Assembly (NCBI RefSeq): GCF_024199845.1
Contig: NZ_JANADO010000001.1
Location: forward strand, 6,510,001 to 6,574,000
Direction of reading: 5' to 3'
Length of the DNA: 64,000 nt
Origin: Bradyrhizobium sp. CCGB12
GTDB taxonomy: Bacteria; Pseudomonadota; Alphaproteobacteria; Rhizobiales; Xanthobacteraceae
The notes under the pieces were generated by a model. It saw only the letters and a list, made by a program, of their open reading frames with translations. It was not told the origin of the DNA and did no database searches. Numbering within the stretch: the first letter of the stretch is position 1; the number at the start of each line of letters is the position of its first letter. Shown here one piece after another: positions 54,823 to 63,605 of this stretch. The translations under genes were made by a program, and so were the position numbers.

Positions 54823-55308
54823 ATGTTCTTCGAACCTGAATTTTGGGTCGCCGTCGCCTTCGTGATCCTGATGGTCGTGTTCGGCTATCTCGGGATCTTC
54901 AAGACGGCGATGACGGCACTCGATCATCGCGCCGCCCGCATCAAGGCCGAGCTCGACGACGCAACGCGCCTCAAGCAGGAGGCGGCCAAGGTGCTCGCCG
55001 ACTACAAGGCGCGTAGTGCCACCGCCGAGCGCGAGGCCGCCGACATCATCGCCAACGCCAAGGCCGAAGCCGAGCGCATCGCAGCCGACGCCAAGGCGAA
55101 GATGGAAGACTTCGTCGCCCGCCGCACCAAGACCGCGGAGAGCAAGATCGCGCTCGCCGAGGCTCAGGCGCTGGCCGATGTGCGCGCCGCGGCCGCCGAA
55201 GCCGCCGTTCAGGCCGCCTCGACGATCCTGTCGCAGTCGGTCAAGGGCCAGGTCGCCGACGACCTGCTCGCCAAGGGCATCAGCGAAGTCAGGCAGAAGC
55301 TGAACTGA
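54823..55308 (+). CDS. atpF: F1Fo ATP synthase subunit b
   Basis: A 161-residue peripheral-stalk subunit: an N-terminal transmembrane helix ([20 protein letters not shown]) and a coiled coil ([20 protein letters not shown]) that reaches F1. It is the last gene of the Fo operon, with a perfect terminator after it. The F1 genes are not in this window, as usual for alphaproteobacteria. Confidence 0.95.
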   Translation: MFFEPEFWVAVAFVILMVVFGYLGIFKTAMTALDHRAARIKAELDDATRLKQEAAKVLADYKARSATAEREAADIIANAKAEAERIAADAKAKMEDFVARRTKTAESKIALAEAQALADVRAAAAEAAVQAASTILSQSVKGQVADDLLAKGISEVRQKLN

Positions 55309-55322
55309 GCATTCTGCCTTCA

Positions 55323-55364
55323 CCAATCAAAAAGCCGGCGCGTGAGCGCCGGCTTTTTGATTGG
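55323..55364. terminator. Perfect 19-bp intrinsic terminator after atpF
   Basis: CCAATCAAAAAGCCGGCGC, loop GTGA, GCGCCGGCTTTTTGATTGG: a 19-bp uninterrupted stem containing A5 and T5 tracts on both sides. It begins 14 bp after the atpF stop. The symmetry means it can terminate in both directions, serving the convergent gene at 55511 as well. Confidence 0.92.
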
Positions 55365-55510
55365 CCGATCTGTAGCCACAAGTCTGGTGTCATACCCGCG
55401 AAGGCGGGGCTGCTTTAGCCTCGCTGTCTCGGAATATTGGATTGTCCACCCCAGGGCGCAAGCGCGTAGAAGGCGGGTAGTGATCCGTTGAGCTTGTCGC
55501 GCGACTTTGC

Positions 55511-56161
55511 CTACTTCTTTCTCCGCCCCTTCGGCTCGGGCGAGAGCGCCTGCGGGTCGAAGCCGACATAGAAGATGTAGGTGTCGGCGACTGCGGCCGA
55601 GGGGACGGGATAGGCCAGATCCTCGGCGACGAAGGTGAAGGGCACGCTGCCGCCCTCGGTCATTCCGACCGTGGTCCGGTAGGCCTTCGAAACAATCACC
55701 TTCTCGCCGACGCCGCCCTGCACCACGGCAACACGCAAGGGAACCTCGACCGTAGCAGGCGCTCCGGCGGGACCGGCGATGACGCGACCCTGGATGCCAA
55801 TCCGGGCAGCGATATCGCCGCCGTTCCGGACGCATTCACGGGCCATCTTGGTGATCGAGGCCTGGAAGCGGACATCATTGCCGACGGCCGGCTTGCCGTT
55901 GGCGCCAACCGCATAGGTGGACGCTCCAGCGCGCACGGTGACCTGCGGGCAATCGAGGTCGTCGTCAGTCGGCTGGCCGGGCGCAGGCGCCGGCTTGGGC
56001 TGGGCCGGCTCGTCGGACTGGCCGCCGAACAGGCTCTTGAAGCGGTCGCTGAAGGACTGGGCCGCCACCGGCGAGACGAACGCGAGCGCAACCGACAACG
56101 TCAACGCGACCACCGTCGCGCGCCGCAACGCATTCCGCGATGACCGAAGCTCCTTCACCAT
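55511..56161 (-). CDS. Secreted hypothetical protein
   Basis: A 216-residue protein with a signal peptide (VALTLSVALAFVSPVAAQ) and a Pro-rich linker (QPKPAPAPGQP). A globular domain with two Cys (DLDCPQVTVRAG and ARECVRNGG) follows, ending VADTYIFYVGFDP. The domain pattern suggests an envelope or lipoprotein-associated role, but no family is recognised with confidence. The ATG at 56161 and a GTG at 56167 are both possible; GGAG lies 5 nt before the GTG and 11 nt before the ATG. Confidence 0.65.
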   Translation of the reverse strand: MVKELRSSRNALRRATVVALTLSVALAFVSPVAAQSFSDRFKSLFGGQSDEPAQPKPAPAPGQPTDDDLDCPQVTVRAGASTYAVGANGKPAVGNDVRFQASITKMARECVRNGGDIAARIGIQGRVIAGPAGAPATVEVPLRVAVVQGGVGEKVIVSKAYRTTVGMTEGGSVPFTFVAEDLAYPVPSAAVADTYIFYVGFDPQALSPEPKGRRKK

Positions 56162-56316
56162 CGACACCTATACTCCATTCCAGCATTCCGGCCGATCGCA
56201 GGCCGGCCCGCGCCGTTATATCGCCAAAATCGGCGAACCCAAGGCAAGCAACGAGGCAAGCAATAGGGCAGTAAATGAGGCGGGGCGATCAAGACTTTGG
56301 CCGCAGGGGTGGCGGC

Positions 56317-56904
56317 TCAGCCGCGGAAATCCTCATGCAGCAGGCCGAATAGCAGGTGGTCCTGCCAGACCCCGTTGATGCAGAGATAGCGGCGCGCCAG
56401 CCCCTCGCGGGAGAAACCGCACTTTTCCAGCACCCGGATCGACGGCGCATTGGTGGGAATACAGGCGGCCTCGACGCGGTGCAGGTTCAGCTCGCCGAAC
56501 AGCGTCGGCAGCAGCACCCGCAGCCCAGCCGTCATATAGCCGCGATGGGCGTGAGGCTGTCCAATCCAGTAGCCGATGGTGCCGGCCTGCACGATGCCGC
56601 GTCGGACATTGGCCAGCGTGATGCCGCCAACCATGGCGCCGTCGAGCTCGCGAAAGATCAGAAACGGATAGGAACGGTCCGCGGCGATATCCTCGGAGTA
56701 GCGGCGCAGGCGGCGGCGGAAGCCGGACCGGGTGAGGTCGTCCGACGGCCAGATCGGCTCCCAGGGGGTGAGGTAGTCGCGGCTGCTTTCGCGCAAGTGA
56801 GCCCATTGCAGGAAGTCCGACATCTGCGGGGCGCGCAGCAGCAGCCCGTTGCCGCGCGGCGCGAGGGCGGCGGGTCCACTGGATGGCAGGCGAAAGAGGG
56901 CCAT
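56317..56904 (-). CDS. RimJ-type GNAT N-acetyltransferase
   Basis: A 195-residue GNAT of the RimJ/RimL branch. It has LTLANVRRGIVQAGTIGYWIG-like strands, the CoA loop region GQPHAHRGYMTAGLRVLL and the C-terminal PTNAPSIRVLEKCGFSREGLARRYL motif. It probably acetylates protein N-termini or a small amine. It lies 41 bp after the M16 protease gene on the same strand, in the thrC-M16-GNAT order known from related genomes. Confidence 0.9.
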   Translation of the reverse strand: MALFRLPSSGPAALAPRGNGLLLRAPQMSDFLQWAHLRESSRDYLTPWEPIWPSDDLTRSGFRRRLRRYSEDIAADRSYPFLIFRELDGAMVGGITLANVRRGIVQAGTIGYWIGQPHAHRGYMTAGLRVLLPTLFGELNLHRVEAACIPTNAPSIRVLEKCGFSREGLARRYLCINGVWQDHLLFGLLHEDFRG

Positions 56905-56945
56905 GGTGATGCTTCCCGGCGCGGGTGCCCCTTGCGCGGCGGCTC

Positions 56946-58235
56946 CTAATGCAGCCGCGCCTTGGCGCGCGCCCGGGTCAATCCTTCCGCAAAAGACACC
57001 GCCGTGTCCAGACCCCTGCCGCTACCCAATGCAACCACCGCAGGGCGGCTACGCGAAAGCAGCGCACGCGCCGCATCCCGGGTCGATTCGACGCTGACAG
57101 CATCGATCCGGGCCACCAGCTCCTGCACCGTCTGCGGCCGGCCATAGGCGAGTACATGCCGGGCGAGCTGCTCGGCGCGGGACGAGCAGCTCTCCAGCGC
57201 CATCAACAGGCCCGCCTTCATCTGCGCCTTGGCCCGCGCGATCTCGGCCTCGGTCAGCGTCTCCACCGAATCATTCATGATGTCGACCACGACCTCCATC
57301 ATCTCCGGCGCATCGGCCGGATCGGTGCCGGTGTAGAGCCCGAAGAAGCCGGTGTCGGTATAGGGGGCGTGGAAGCTGTAGATGGAGTAGCAGAGGCCGC
57401 GCTTTTCGCGCACCTCCTGGAACAGCCGCGACGACATTCCCCCGCCGAGAATGTTGGTGAAGACCTGGAGCGAGAACAGCGACAGGTCGTTCTGCGGCAC
57501 GCCTTCCAGCGCCAGCGTCAGATGCGCCTGCTCGAGCTCACGGTGGACCACCTTGGCGCCGCCCTTGCCGAACTGCGCGGATTGCGGCTTGGGTCCCGGC
57601 GTCGCCTCGAAGCTCGCGAAGCGCTGCTCGACTTCGGCGACCACTTGGCTGTGGTCGACGGCGCCGGCGGCGGCCACCACCATGTCGGGCCCGCGATAAT
57701 GCGTCGACAGATAGCCGCGAAGCATGTCGCGGTTGAAGCCGCGCAGCGTCTTGGCAGTGCCGAGCAGCGAACGCCCCATCGGCTGGTCGGGATAGCAGAG
57801 CTCGTTGAGATGCTCGAACACGACGTCGTCGGGTGTGTCCTGCGCAGCCCCAATCTCCTGCACGATGACGTTCTTCTCGCGCTCCAGCTCGTCCGGCTCG
57901 AAGGCAGGATTGGCAAGGATGTCGGCGAGCACGTCGAGCGCGAGCGGCACGTCGGCCTTCAGCACCCGTGCGTAGTAGGAGGTCGTCTCGGTCGAGGTGC
58001 CAGCATTGAGGTCGCCGCCGACCGCTTCGATCTCCTCCACGATCTCGCGCGAGGAGCGCTTGGTCGTCCCCTTGAACGCCATGTGTTCCAGCAGGTGCGA
58101 GATGCCGTGCTCGTTCGGCTTCTCGTCGCGTCCCCCGACGCCGGCCCAGACGCCGAGCGCCGCGGTCTCGAGATGGGGCATCTTGTCGGTGACGACGGTC
58201 AGGCCGGAGGCAAGCTTGGAAATCTCAACGCTCAT
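56946..58235 (-). CDS. M16-family processing-peptidase-like metalloprotease
   Basis: A 429-residue peptidase of the M16B (MPP-like) group. The inverted zinc motif HLLEH spans 47-51, followed by the downstream Glu about 75 residues later, and the C-terminal half is the non-catalytic lobe. It belongs to the alphaproteobacterial ancestors of the mitochondrial processing peptidase and probably degrades peptides in the cytosol or periplasm. Its ATG overlaps the thrC stop (ATGA), so it is cotranscribed with thrC. Confidence 0.92.
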   Translation of the reverse strand: MSVEISKLASGLTVVTDKMPHLETAALGVWAGVGGRDEKPNEHGISHLLEHMAFKGTTKRSSREIVEEIEAVGGDLNAGTSTETTSYYARVLKADVPLALDVLADILANPAFEPDELEREKNVIVQEIGAAQDTPDDVVFEHLNELCYPDQPMGRSLLGTAKTLRGFNRDMLRGYLSTHYRGPDMVVAAAGAVDHSQVVAEVEQRFASFEATPGPKPQSAQFGKGGAKVVHRELEQAHLTLALEGVPQNDLSLFSLQVFTNILGGGMSSRLFQEVREKRGLCYSIYSFHAPYTDTGFFGLYTGTDPADAPEMMEVVVDIMNDSVETLTEAEIARAKAQMKAGLLMALESCSSRAEQLARHVLAYGRPQTVQELVARIDAVSVESTRDAARALLSRSRPAVVALGSGRGLDTAVSFAEGLTRARAKARLH

Positions 58236-59650
58236 CCGGCAACTCCCTGCTTTGCGGCGCGGCTGACCGACAGCACGAACCGCTCGACCTCCGCCTGATC
58301 GTTCTTCATCACCTTCATGTGTTCGGATTTGGTCATCAATCCGTCAAGCCAGGCAGGCAATTGCGGCCGCTGGCCGCAGGCCGCCTCGATTGCGTCGGGG
58401 AATTTGGCGGGATGGGCCGTGGAGAGCACGATGCTCGGCACCGTCGTGTCGGTGGTATCGCGGTCAGCGACCGCGAGCGCCACGGCGGTATGGGGATCTA
58501 CCAGTTCGCCTGCCTCGCGCCAGGCGGCGCGGATCGCAGCCGCGGTTTCGATCTCGTCGGCGCGCCCTGCATCAAACTCCTCGCGGATCGCAGCCAGCGT
58601 CGCATCGGGCAACACGAAGCGTCCGGACTGCTTCAGCGAATCCATCAGGCGGCGCACGCCCGCCGCGTCGCGCCGGCCGGCCTCGAACAGCAGCCGCTCG
58701 AAATTCGAGGAGATCTGGATGTCCATCGACGGCGACGCCGTGGCGTGCACCTCGCGCACCTCGTAGATGCCGGTCTTGAGCGTGCGGGCAAGGATGTCGT
58801 TGACGTTGGCGGCGATACGCAAGGTGCGCACCGGCAGCCCCATGCGCTTGGCGACGTAACCGGCGAAGATGTCGCCGAAATTGCCGGTCGGCACGACGAA
58901 ATCCACCGCACGCGCCGGCGCGCCGACGGCAACGGCCGACGTGAAGTAATAGACCACCTGGGCGACGATGCGTGCCCAGTTGATCGAGTTGACGCCGGAG
59001 AGCGAGGTCGCATCGCGAAAGCGATGATTGTTGAACATCCCCTTCACGAGCGCCTGGCAATCGTCGAAGGTGCCTTCGACGGCGAGCGCGTGCACATTGG
59101 CAGCCCCCGTCGTCGTCATCATCCGCTGCTGGACCTCGGAGATGCGCTTGTGCGGGAACAGCACGATGAGGTCGACATTCTCAAGCCCCGCGAAAGCTTC
59201 GACTGCGGCGCCGCCGGTATCGCCTGATGTCGCGACCACGATGGTGGTGCGCTGGCCGCGCTTGGCAAGCACATGGTCCATCAGCCGCGAGATCAGCTGC
59301 ATCGCCACGTCCTTGAAGGCGAGCGTCGGGCCATGGAACAGCTCCAGCACGAACTGGTGCGGCGACATCTGGCGCAGCGGCACCACCGCGGGATGGCGGA
59401 AGGTGGCATAGGCCTCGTTGGCCATACGACCGAGTTCGGCGTCCGAAATCTCCCCGCCGGCGAAGGGACGAATCACGTCGACCGCGACCTCCCAATAGGG
59501 CCGGCCGAAGAAGCCGGCGATGGTCTCGGCCGAAAGCTGCGGCCAGGTGGCAGGCACGTACAGGCCGCCGTCGCGGGCGAGCCCGGTCAGCATCACGTCA
59601 CAGAAGCCGAGTTCGGGGGCCTCGCCCCGGGTCGAGATATAACGAGTCAA
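58232..59650 (-). CDS. thrC: Threonine synthase
   Basis: A 472-residue PLP enzyme converting O-phosphohomoserine to threonine. The PLP lysine is about K113 in HGPTLAFKDVAM, and the phosphate-loop and VVATSGDTGGAAVEAF segment is clear. The start is taken as TTG at 59650 because GGAGGG lies 4 nt upstream and the product then begins MTRYISTRGEAPELGF, the usual family opening. A second TTG at 59662 would place the ribosome site inside the gene. The gene leads the thrC-M16-GNAT unit. Confidence 0.94.
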   Translation of the reverse strand: MTRYISTRGEAPELGFCDVMLTGLARDGGLYVPATWPQLSAETIAGFFGRPYWEVAVDVIRPFAGGEISDAELGRMANEAYATFRHPAVVPLRQMSPHQFVLELFHGPTLAFKDVAMQLISRLMDHVLAKRGQRTTIVVATSGDTGGAAVEAFAGLENVDLIVLFPHKRISEVQQRMMTTTGAANVHALAVEGTFDDCQALVKGMFNNHRFRDATSLSGVNSINWARIVAQVVYYFTSAVAVGAPARAVDFVVPTGNFGDIFAGYVAKRMGLPVRTLRIAANVNDILARTLKTGIYEVREVHATASPSMDIQISSNFERLLFEAGRRDAAGVRRLMDSLKQSGRFVLPDATLAAIREEFDAGRADEIETAAAIRAAWREAGELVDPHTAVALAVADRDTTDTTVPSIVLSTAHPAKFPDAIEAACGQRPQLPAWLDGLMTKSEHMKVMKNDQAEVERFVLSVSRAAKQGVAG

Positions 59651-59794
59651 ACTGCCCTCCAAAGGCCGACCAAGCCTCAGCTCGCCCGTTAAGCCTTTGA
59701 TTTTACGAAATTAGTTGTTACAAGCTAGAGGCTTTGGGCCACCATAAAGTGTTTTGCGCCATCGGGAAACCGGTTCCGGTCCCCACCTTGCCCA

Positions 59795-59827
59795 ATGAAA
59801 AAGGGCTGCGGCATCGCCGCAGCCCTT
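59795..59827 (-). terminator. Minus-strand intrinsic terminator in a gene-free region
   Basis: On the minus strand AAGGGCTGCGGC, loop GAT, GCCGCAGCCC is followed by TTTTTCATTGG. It is a strong stem plus T-tract for transcription moving left. The nearest upstream minus-strand gene stop is 370 bp away (60201), so it either ends a long 3' UTR of the response-regulator mRNA or ends a separate small RNA. Confidence 0.7.
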
Positions 59828-60151
59828 CTCTTGGAAGGCCTGTCGTTGTGTGCAGACCGGTTTGCCTCGTCCGGGGTCCCCCGACCCGCCAAGACTTGTT
59901 CGCGCAAGCTTTTCGTCAGCTGTCGTCAGATCGTCAAGAGCCAAAACGGCAAGCAGCGACAGATGTTCCTGATTTTCCCGAAGTGCCGAACGCCTTCACC
60001 TGCGGCTACGGGCACTGACTTGCTTCATGCTGCCACTTTTTCCCGAAACTATGGCCCGCCCGAGGAACGAATGCCGTGGCGGCCGATTGGGTCGGCGGAT
60101 GGTGTCAGCCATCGTCCATGCATTGCCCGGCCGATGGCGACGCCGATCCGT

Positions 60152-60190
60152 CGACCGAACCGCTGCATCCTGGAGCAGCCGGTTCGGTCG
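60152..60190 (-). terminator. Hairpin just after the response-regulator stop
   Basis: CGACCGAACCGCTGC pairs with GCAGC plus GGTTCGGTCG around an 8-base loop with one bulge. It begins about 11 bp after the stop codon at 60201 (minus strand). No T-tract, so it may be an mRNA-end stabiliser or weak terminator. Confidence 0.5.
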
Positions 60191-60200
60191 TTGGCGGAGG

Positions 60201-60845
60201 TCAGCTCATCCCGATTTCCACTGCGATCCGGATCAGGTCGGAGTGGTTCTTGGCCCCTAACTTCTGCTTGAGCAAGGACGTGGTGTTCGCCACGGTCTTG
60301 TAGGAGATGCCGAGCGCCTCGGCGACCTCGACGATCTTGTCGCCGCGCCCGAGCAGGCGGAGAATCTCGAGCTCCCGCGGCGTCATCTGCGAGGCCGGAT
60401 TGGCCTTGATCGCCGCGCCGGAAAACGTCACGGCTTCCGCAAGCTGCGGCGAGATGAAATTGTCGCCCGCGACCACCTTGCGCACCGCTTTCAGCAGGAT
60501 CCTGGGATCGTCGCCTTTGGAGACATAGCCCTGCGCCCCGAGCTCGACCGCCCGCACCACGAAGGCCGGATCATCGTTCATGCTGAACATGATGATCTTG
60601 GCGTCCGGATCATCCTTGCGGATGCGTCGCATCAGCTCGAAGCCGGAGACATCGGGCAGGCTGATGTCGATCACGGTGACGTCGGGCCGCTTGCTGACAT
60701 AGGCGCGATGCCCGGATTTGGCATCGGTCGCCTCGTCGATACGGATCGAATGGTCGGACGCGAACAGGGTGCGGCAACCGGACAGCACCACGGGATGGTC
60801 GTCGACGATCAGGACCTTGGTCGCCGGCTTGGCGGTATCTTGCAT
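60201..60845 (-). CDS. NarL/UhpA-type response regulator
   Basis: A 214-residue regulator: receiver with DDHP at 15-18 and phospho-Asp60 (VTVIDISLPD), Lys in GYVSKGDD, and a C-terminal LuxR helix-turn-helix (MTPRELEILRLLGRGDK, ALGISYKTVANTTSLLKQKL). The ATG at 60845 is chosen for a normal N-terminus; the frame is open upstream to 60911. It is divergent (86 bp) from the HisKA_3 kinase gene, its probable partner. Confidence 0.9.
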   Translation of the reverse strand: MQDTAKPATKVLIVDDHPVVLSGCRTLFASDHSIRIDEATDAKSGHRAYVSKRPDVTVIDISLPDVSGFELMRRIRKDDPDAKIIMFSMNDDPAFVVRAVELGAQGYVSKGDDPRILLKAVRKVVAGDNFISPQLAEAVTFSGAAIKANPASQMTPRELEILRLLGRGDKIVEVAEALGISYKTVANTTSLLKQKLGAKNHSDLIRIAVEIGMS

Positions 60846-60931
60846 CGCACGCTCTCTTGTTTTTCGACTCATAGACCGCCGGGAACAAATGGAAAGAGTG
60901 AATTCCACCAAAGCACGTTAGAATTGACCTA

Positions 60932-62272
60932 ATGTGGCAACGACTCTCGTTCAGAACCCAACTCTTTCTCCCGCTGGGCGCGAGCTTCTTCGCCGCGCTC
61001 ATCATGGGCGGCATACTGCTCCAGACTTTCGCAACCGGCCAGCTCGCCGACGAAAGCGAGCCGGGGCGCCGCTCGACCCGGGCAGTGGCTGCCGCGCTCA
61101 ACAACACGCTGCGCACCTCTGACAATCCACGACGGACACTCGATGACTTTGTCCATTCTCTGGGGAACGCCTCAGATATCCAATTCCGGGCCGTAGAAGA
61201 GGGTCCTGCGCCCTCTCCGAAGGACGGCCTGCGCAACTTGCATGGCGTACCGCAATGGTTCATCGACCTGCTTATCATCCCCGACATGGATACGGCGTCC
61301 CCGGTGATGATCGACGGCAGGCGGGTCGGCGATATCTTGTTCCTGCCGGACCTGTCGGCCGACCTGTTCGAGAAGTGGATCGGCTTTCTCGCGCTGACGA
61401 GCCTGGTCGCTTTGCTGATGGTGCTCACGAGCACCATTGCCTATGTTTTCGCGGGGTCGGCCCTGCGCCCTCTGCAAAATCTCGGCGAAGGTCTCACGCG
61501 GATGCGGTGCGGCGACTACGCGACGCCGATCCCGGTAGCAGGACCGCCGGAGATCCGGCAGAGCTGCGAAGAGGCCAACGCCCTGGCGGCGACGCTGGCG
61601 CAATTGAGTCAGGACAATCGCGACCTGTTGCACCGCCTGGTATGGCTCCAGGACGACGAGCGGCGTGATCTCGCCCGCGAATTGCACGACGAACTCGGCC
61701 CGCTTCTGTTCAGCATCCGCGCCGGGACGATCGCCCTGATCGAGACTGCGCCTGCCATGGGAAATCTCGGCAATTCGGCGGAAAACGTCCTGCAATCGGT
61801 CGAGGCGCTCCAGCAGACCAACCGCCGTATCCTCGACCGGCTGCGGCCGCTCTATATCGAGGAATTGGGGTTGGAGACCAGCGTGCAGACGCTGCTCCGG
61901 AATTTTCGCAAGCAGGCACCGCATGTCGACCTGACTGCCACGATCGATCCCGGTCTCAACGGGATCGAAGGACCGCTGGCCCAGACCGTCTATCGCGTGA
62001 TCCAGGAGGCGCTGACCAACGTGCTGCGTCATGCCGAGGCCAGCAATGCTCATGTACAGGCCATGGTCCTCGAAGACACCCTCGTCATCGAGATATCCGA
62101 CGACGGCGGCGGCTTTCCCGAGGGCAACGTCTTCGGCCGGGGCCTGACCGGCATGCATGAGCGCGTGCGCGCGCTCAGCGGATCGCTGTCACTGCTGCGC
62201 GCGGACGAACGAACCCATGTACGCTGCCGCTTGCCGGTCGAGACGATGCGAGACCAGCCGGCTTTCCGCTAA
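60932..62272 (+). CDS. HisKA_3-type sensor histidine kinase
   Basis: A 446-residue membrane kinase of the NarX/UhpB branch. Transmembrane segments lie at about 12-34 and 150-174, enclosing a periplasmic sensor domain of about 115 residues. A HAMP-like region and then HisKA_3 with H252 in ARELHDELGPLL follow. HATPase motifs are RVIQEALTNVLRHA and ISDDGGGFPEG. It forms a pair with the divergent response regulator. The stimulus is unknown; MoxY-like regulators are structurally similar. Confidence 0.9.
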   Translation: MWQRLSFRTQLFLPLGASFFAALIMGGILLQTFATGQLADESEPGRRSTRAVAAALNNTLRTSDNPRRTLDDFVHSLGNASDIQFRAVEEGPAPSPKDGLRNLHGVPQWFIDLLIIPDMDTASPVMIDGRRVGDILFLPDLSADLFEKWIGFLALTSLVALLMVLTSTIAYVFAGSALRPLQNLGEGLTRMRCGDYATPIPVAGPPEIRQSCEEANALAATLAQLSQDNRDLLHRLVWLQDDERRDLARELHDELGPLLFSIRAGTIALIETAPAMGNLGNSAENVLQSVEALQQTNRRILDRLRPLYIEELGLETSVQTLLRNFRKQAPHVDLTATIDPGLNGIEGPLAQTVYRVIQEALTNVLRHAEASNAHVQAMVLEDTLVIEISDDGGGFPEGNVFGRGLTGMHERVRALSGSLSLLRADERTHVRCRLPVETMRDQPAFR

Positions 62273-62374
62273 AGCACGATGAGATTCGGATGAACCGTCA
62301 TCGCGCTTTAGGTTATTGTTTGAGCATGATCTTTTCGGAAAACCGCTTCGCACTTTTCCGGATCATGCTTTAGC
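62272..62374. repeat. Dispersed repeat (GAGCATGATCTTTTCGGAAAA type)
   Basis: AAAGCACGATGAGATTCGG and CATCGCGCTTTA at the left, then GAGCATGATCTTTTCGG and CCGGATCATGCTTTAG at the right, form two hairpins. The right one includes GAAAACCGCTTCGCACTTTTC. It starts right at the kinase stop and overlaps the stop codon of the NTF2-like gene at 62370. This element type is frequent in Bradyrhizobium and Rhodopseudomonas genomes. Confidence 0.65.
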
Positions 62375-62735
62375 ACACGCAGCCGTCATGCGCGTTCTGA
62401 CGCGCCGGCTCGCACAGCGTGCTGCGAATCTTGCCTTCGGCGCTGAAGCGAAACGAAGCACGAATGCGCAGCGCACCAGCGATGGAGTATTCGAGATCGA
62501 CACCGTGGGGCGCGGGATGGATCTCCTCCATCCCGAAGCCCGCCGAGGAGAAGGCGCTGAGCTGCGGCTGCCAATAGGCTTCGAGCTCGCTGCGGCCGTG
62601 ATAGCGACGCTTGCCGTTACAGGTGCATTCGATCTCGGCGTTGTCGGCGTACAGGTCGAGCAGCATCGCAAGGTCGCCCTTCCGGCAGGCGTCCACCCAG
62701 TCGACGACGATTCCCATCTGATCAATATCGCTCAC
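62370..62735 (-). CDS. NTF2-like (SnoaL-type) protein
   Basis: A 121-residue small barrel-fold protein. The pattern VDWVDACRKGDLAMLLDLYADNAEIE, then RSELEAYWQPQL and a series of beta strands, fits the SnoaL-like/NTF2-like family. The start is taken as GTG at 62735 (SDIDQMGIVVDW); an ATG at 62717 is possible and an upstream ATG at 62783 is unlikely. It ends in an unusual Cys-rich tail (HDGCVC). The stop lies inside a dispersed repeat, so the C-terminus may have been extended by repeat sequence. Confidence 0.75.
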   Translation of the reverse strand: MSDIDQMGIVVDWVDACRKGDLAMLLDLYADNAEIECTCNGKRRYHGRSELEAYWQPQLSAFSSAGFGMEEIHPAPHGVDLEYSIAGALRIRASFRFSAEGKIRSTLCEPARQNAHDGCVC

Positions 62736-62852
62736 GCCAACATCCTGTTTGCCGCGGATATCTCTGGCGCGGCTTAGGCCCACACTCGTGAATATGTGCT
62801 GAATAATAAACCCCGGACGATCCCGGGCTCCTCCCCGGAACCTACGGAAAAT

Positions 62853-63605
62853 TCAGGCCGTGCGTCGCCCCCTCACCCACACGGCGAAGGCGATCAACAC
62901 GGCACCTGCGAGCGCGAACCAGGTGATGGCGTATTGCAGGTGATCGTCCTTGAGATGCACGTCGAGCGGACCGGGACGCGGAATGCCGTTCTCGGGCACC
63001 GGCTGCTCGAGATCGAGATAGAACGGCGCAACCGCGCCCCAGCCGAGCGCGCTTGCGATTCCCGGATGATCGCGCACGAACCAAAGCCGTTTGTCGCGGT
63101 TCTCCGCCGGCGTCAGCCAGCCTGGGGCCTCGGGAAAGCGCAGATAGCCGGTGAGCACGACAGGCTGTCCTGTGACGAGCTTCCTCACCGCACGATCCTC
63201 GACGCTGCGATCCTGCATCGTGTTCTCGACGAAGCCCGCATCGATCACGACCATCTCACCGCTCGGAAGCCGCGCCGGCAGGAATGCCCAGGTGCCGGGG
63301 CCGGAGGCGTCCTTGCGCACGGCCGAGCCGGAGGAATAGACCATCGCATCGGGCAAGGCTGCATAGATTGCGGTGAAGCTGACGCGGCGGAACTCGTCGC
63401 GGGCAGGATTGAGCGCGGCCCATTGCGCAGGCGCCGGCAGCGCGACCGGCGACGTCGCAAGCCGTTCGGTGAGGGCCGCGATCAGCTCGTGCTTGGCCGT
63501 CCGGCGCTGCAATTGCCAGACGCCGAGTGCGAGGCAAACAGCCATCAGGAGCAGCGTGAACAGCGCGAAGCCGGCCACGCGAGGCTTGCGCACAATCCCG
63601 TTCAT
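62853..63605 (-). CDS. SURF1 cytochrome-oxidase assembly protein
   Basis: A 250-residue membrane protein: transmembrane helices at both ends (about 10-31 and 225-245) with a periplasmic domain between, the SURF1 topology. Family signs are LALGVWQLQRR near the start, VVIDAGFVE and the C-terminal HLQYAITWFALAGAV. It helps assemble haem-copper oxidase. The ATG at 63605 overlaps the DUF983 stop by ATGA. In related genomes it closes the aa3-type oxidase (cta/cox) cluster, which must lie to the right of this window. Confidence 0.93.
   Translation of the reverse strand: MNGIVRKPRVAGFALFTLLLMAVCLALGVWQLQRRTAKHELIAALTERLATSPVALPAPAQWAALNPARDEFRRVSFTAIYAALPDAMVYSSGSAVRKDASGPGTWAFLPARLPSGEMVVIDAGFVENTMQDRSVEDRAVRKLVTGQPVVLTGYLRFPEAPGWLTPAENRDKRLWFVRDHPGIASALGWGAVAPFYLDLEQPVPENGIPRPGPLDVHLKDDHLQYAITWFALAGAVLIAFAVWVRGRRTA

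Larger units (their letters stand above)
59663..60200. other. Intergenic region with two hairpins, no supported gene
   Basis: This 538-bp stretch carries a minus-strand intrinsic terminator at 59795-59827 and a hairpin at 60152-60190. ORFs in it lack family resemblance and normal codon character. A small RNA ending at the 59800 terminator is possible. The left end should hold the thrC promoter. Confidence 0.5.

Noticed and set aside
59711..59944. 77-codon minus-strand ORF in the thrC upstream gap
   Set aside because: No family resemblance or ribosome site; it spans a terminator hairpin, so it is unlikely to be translated.
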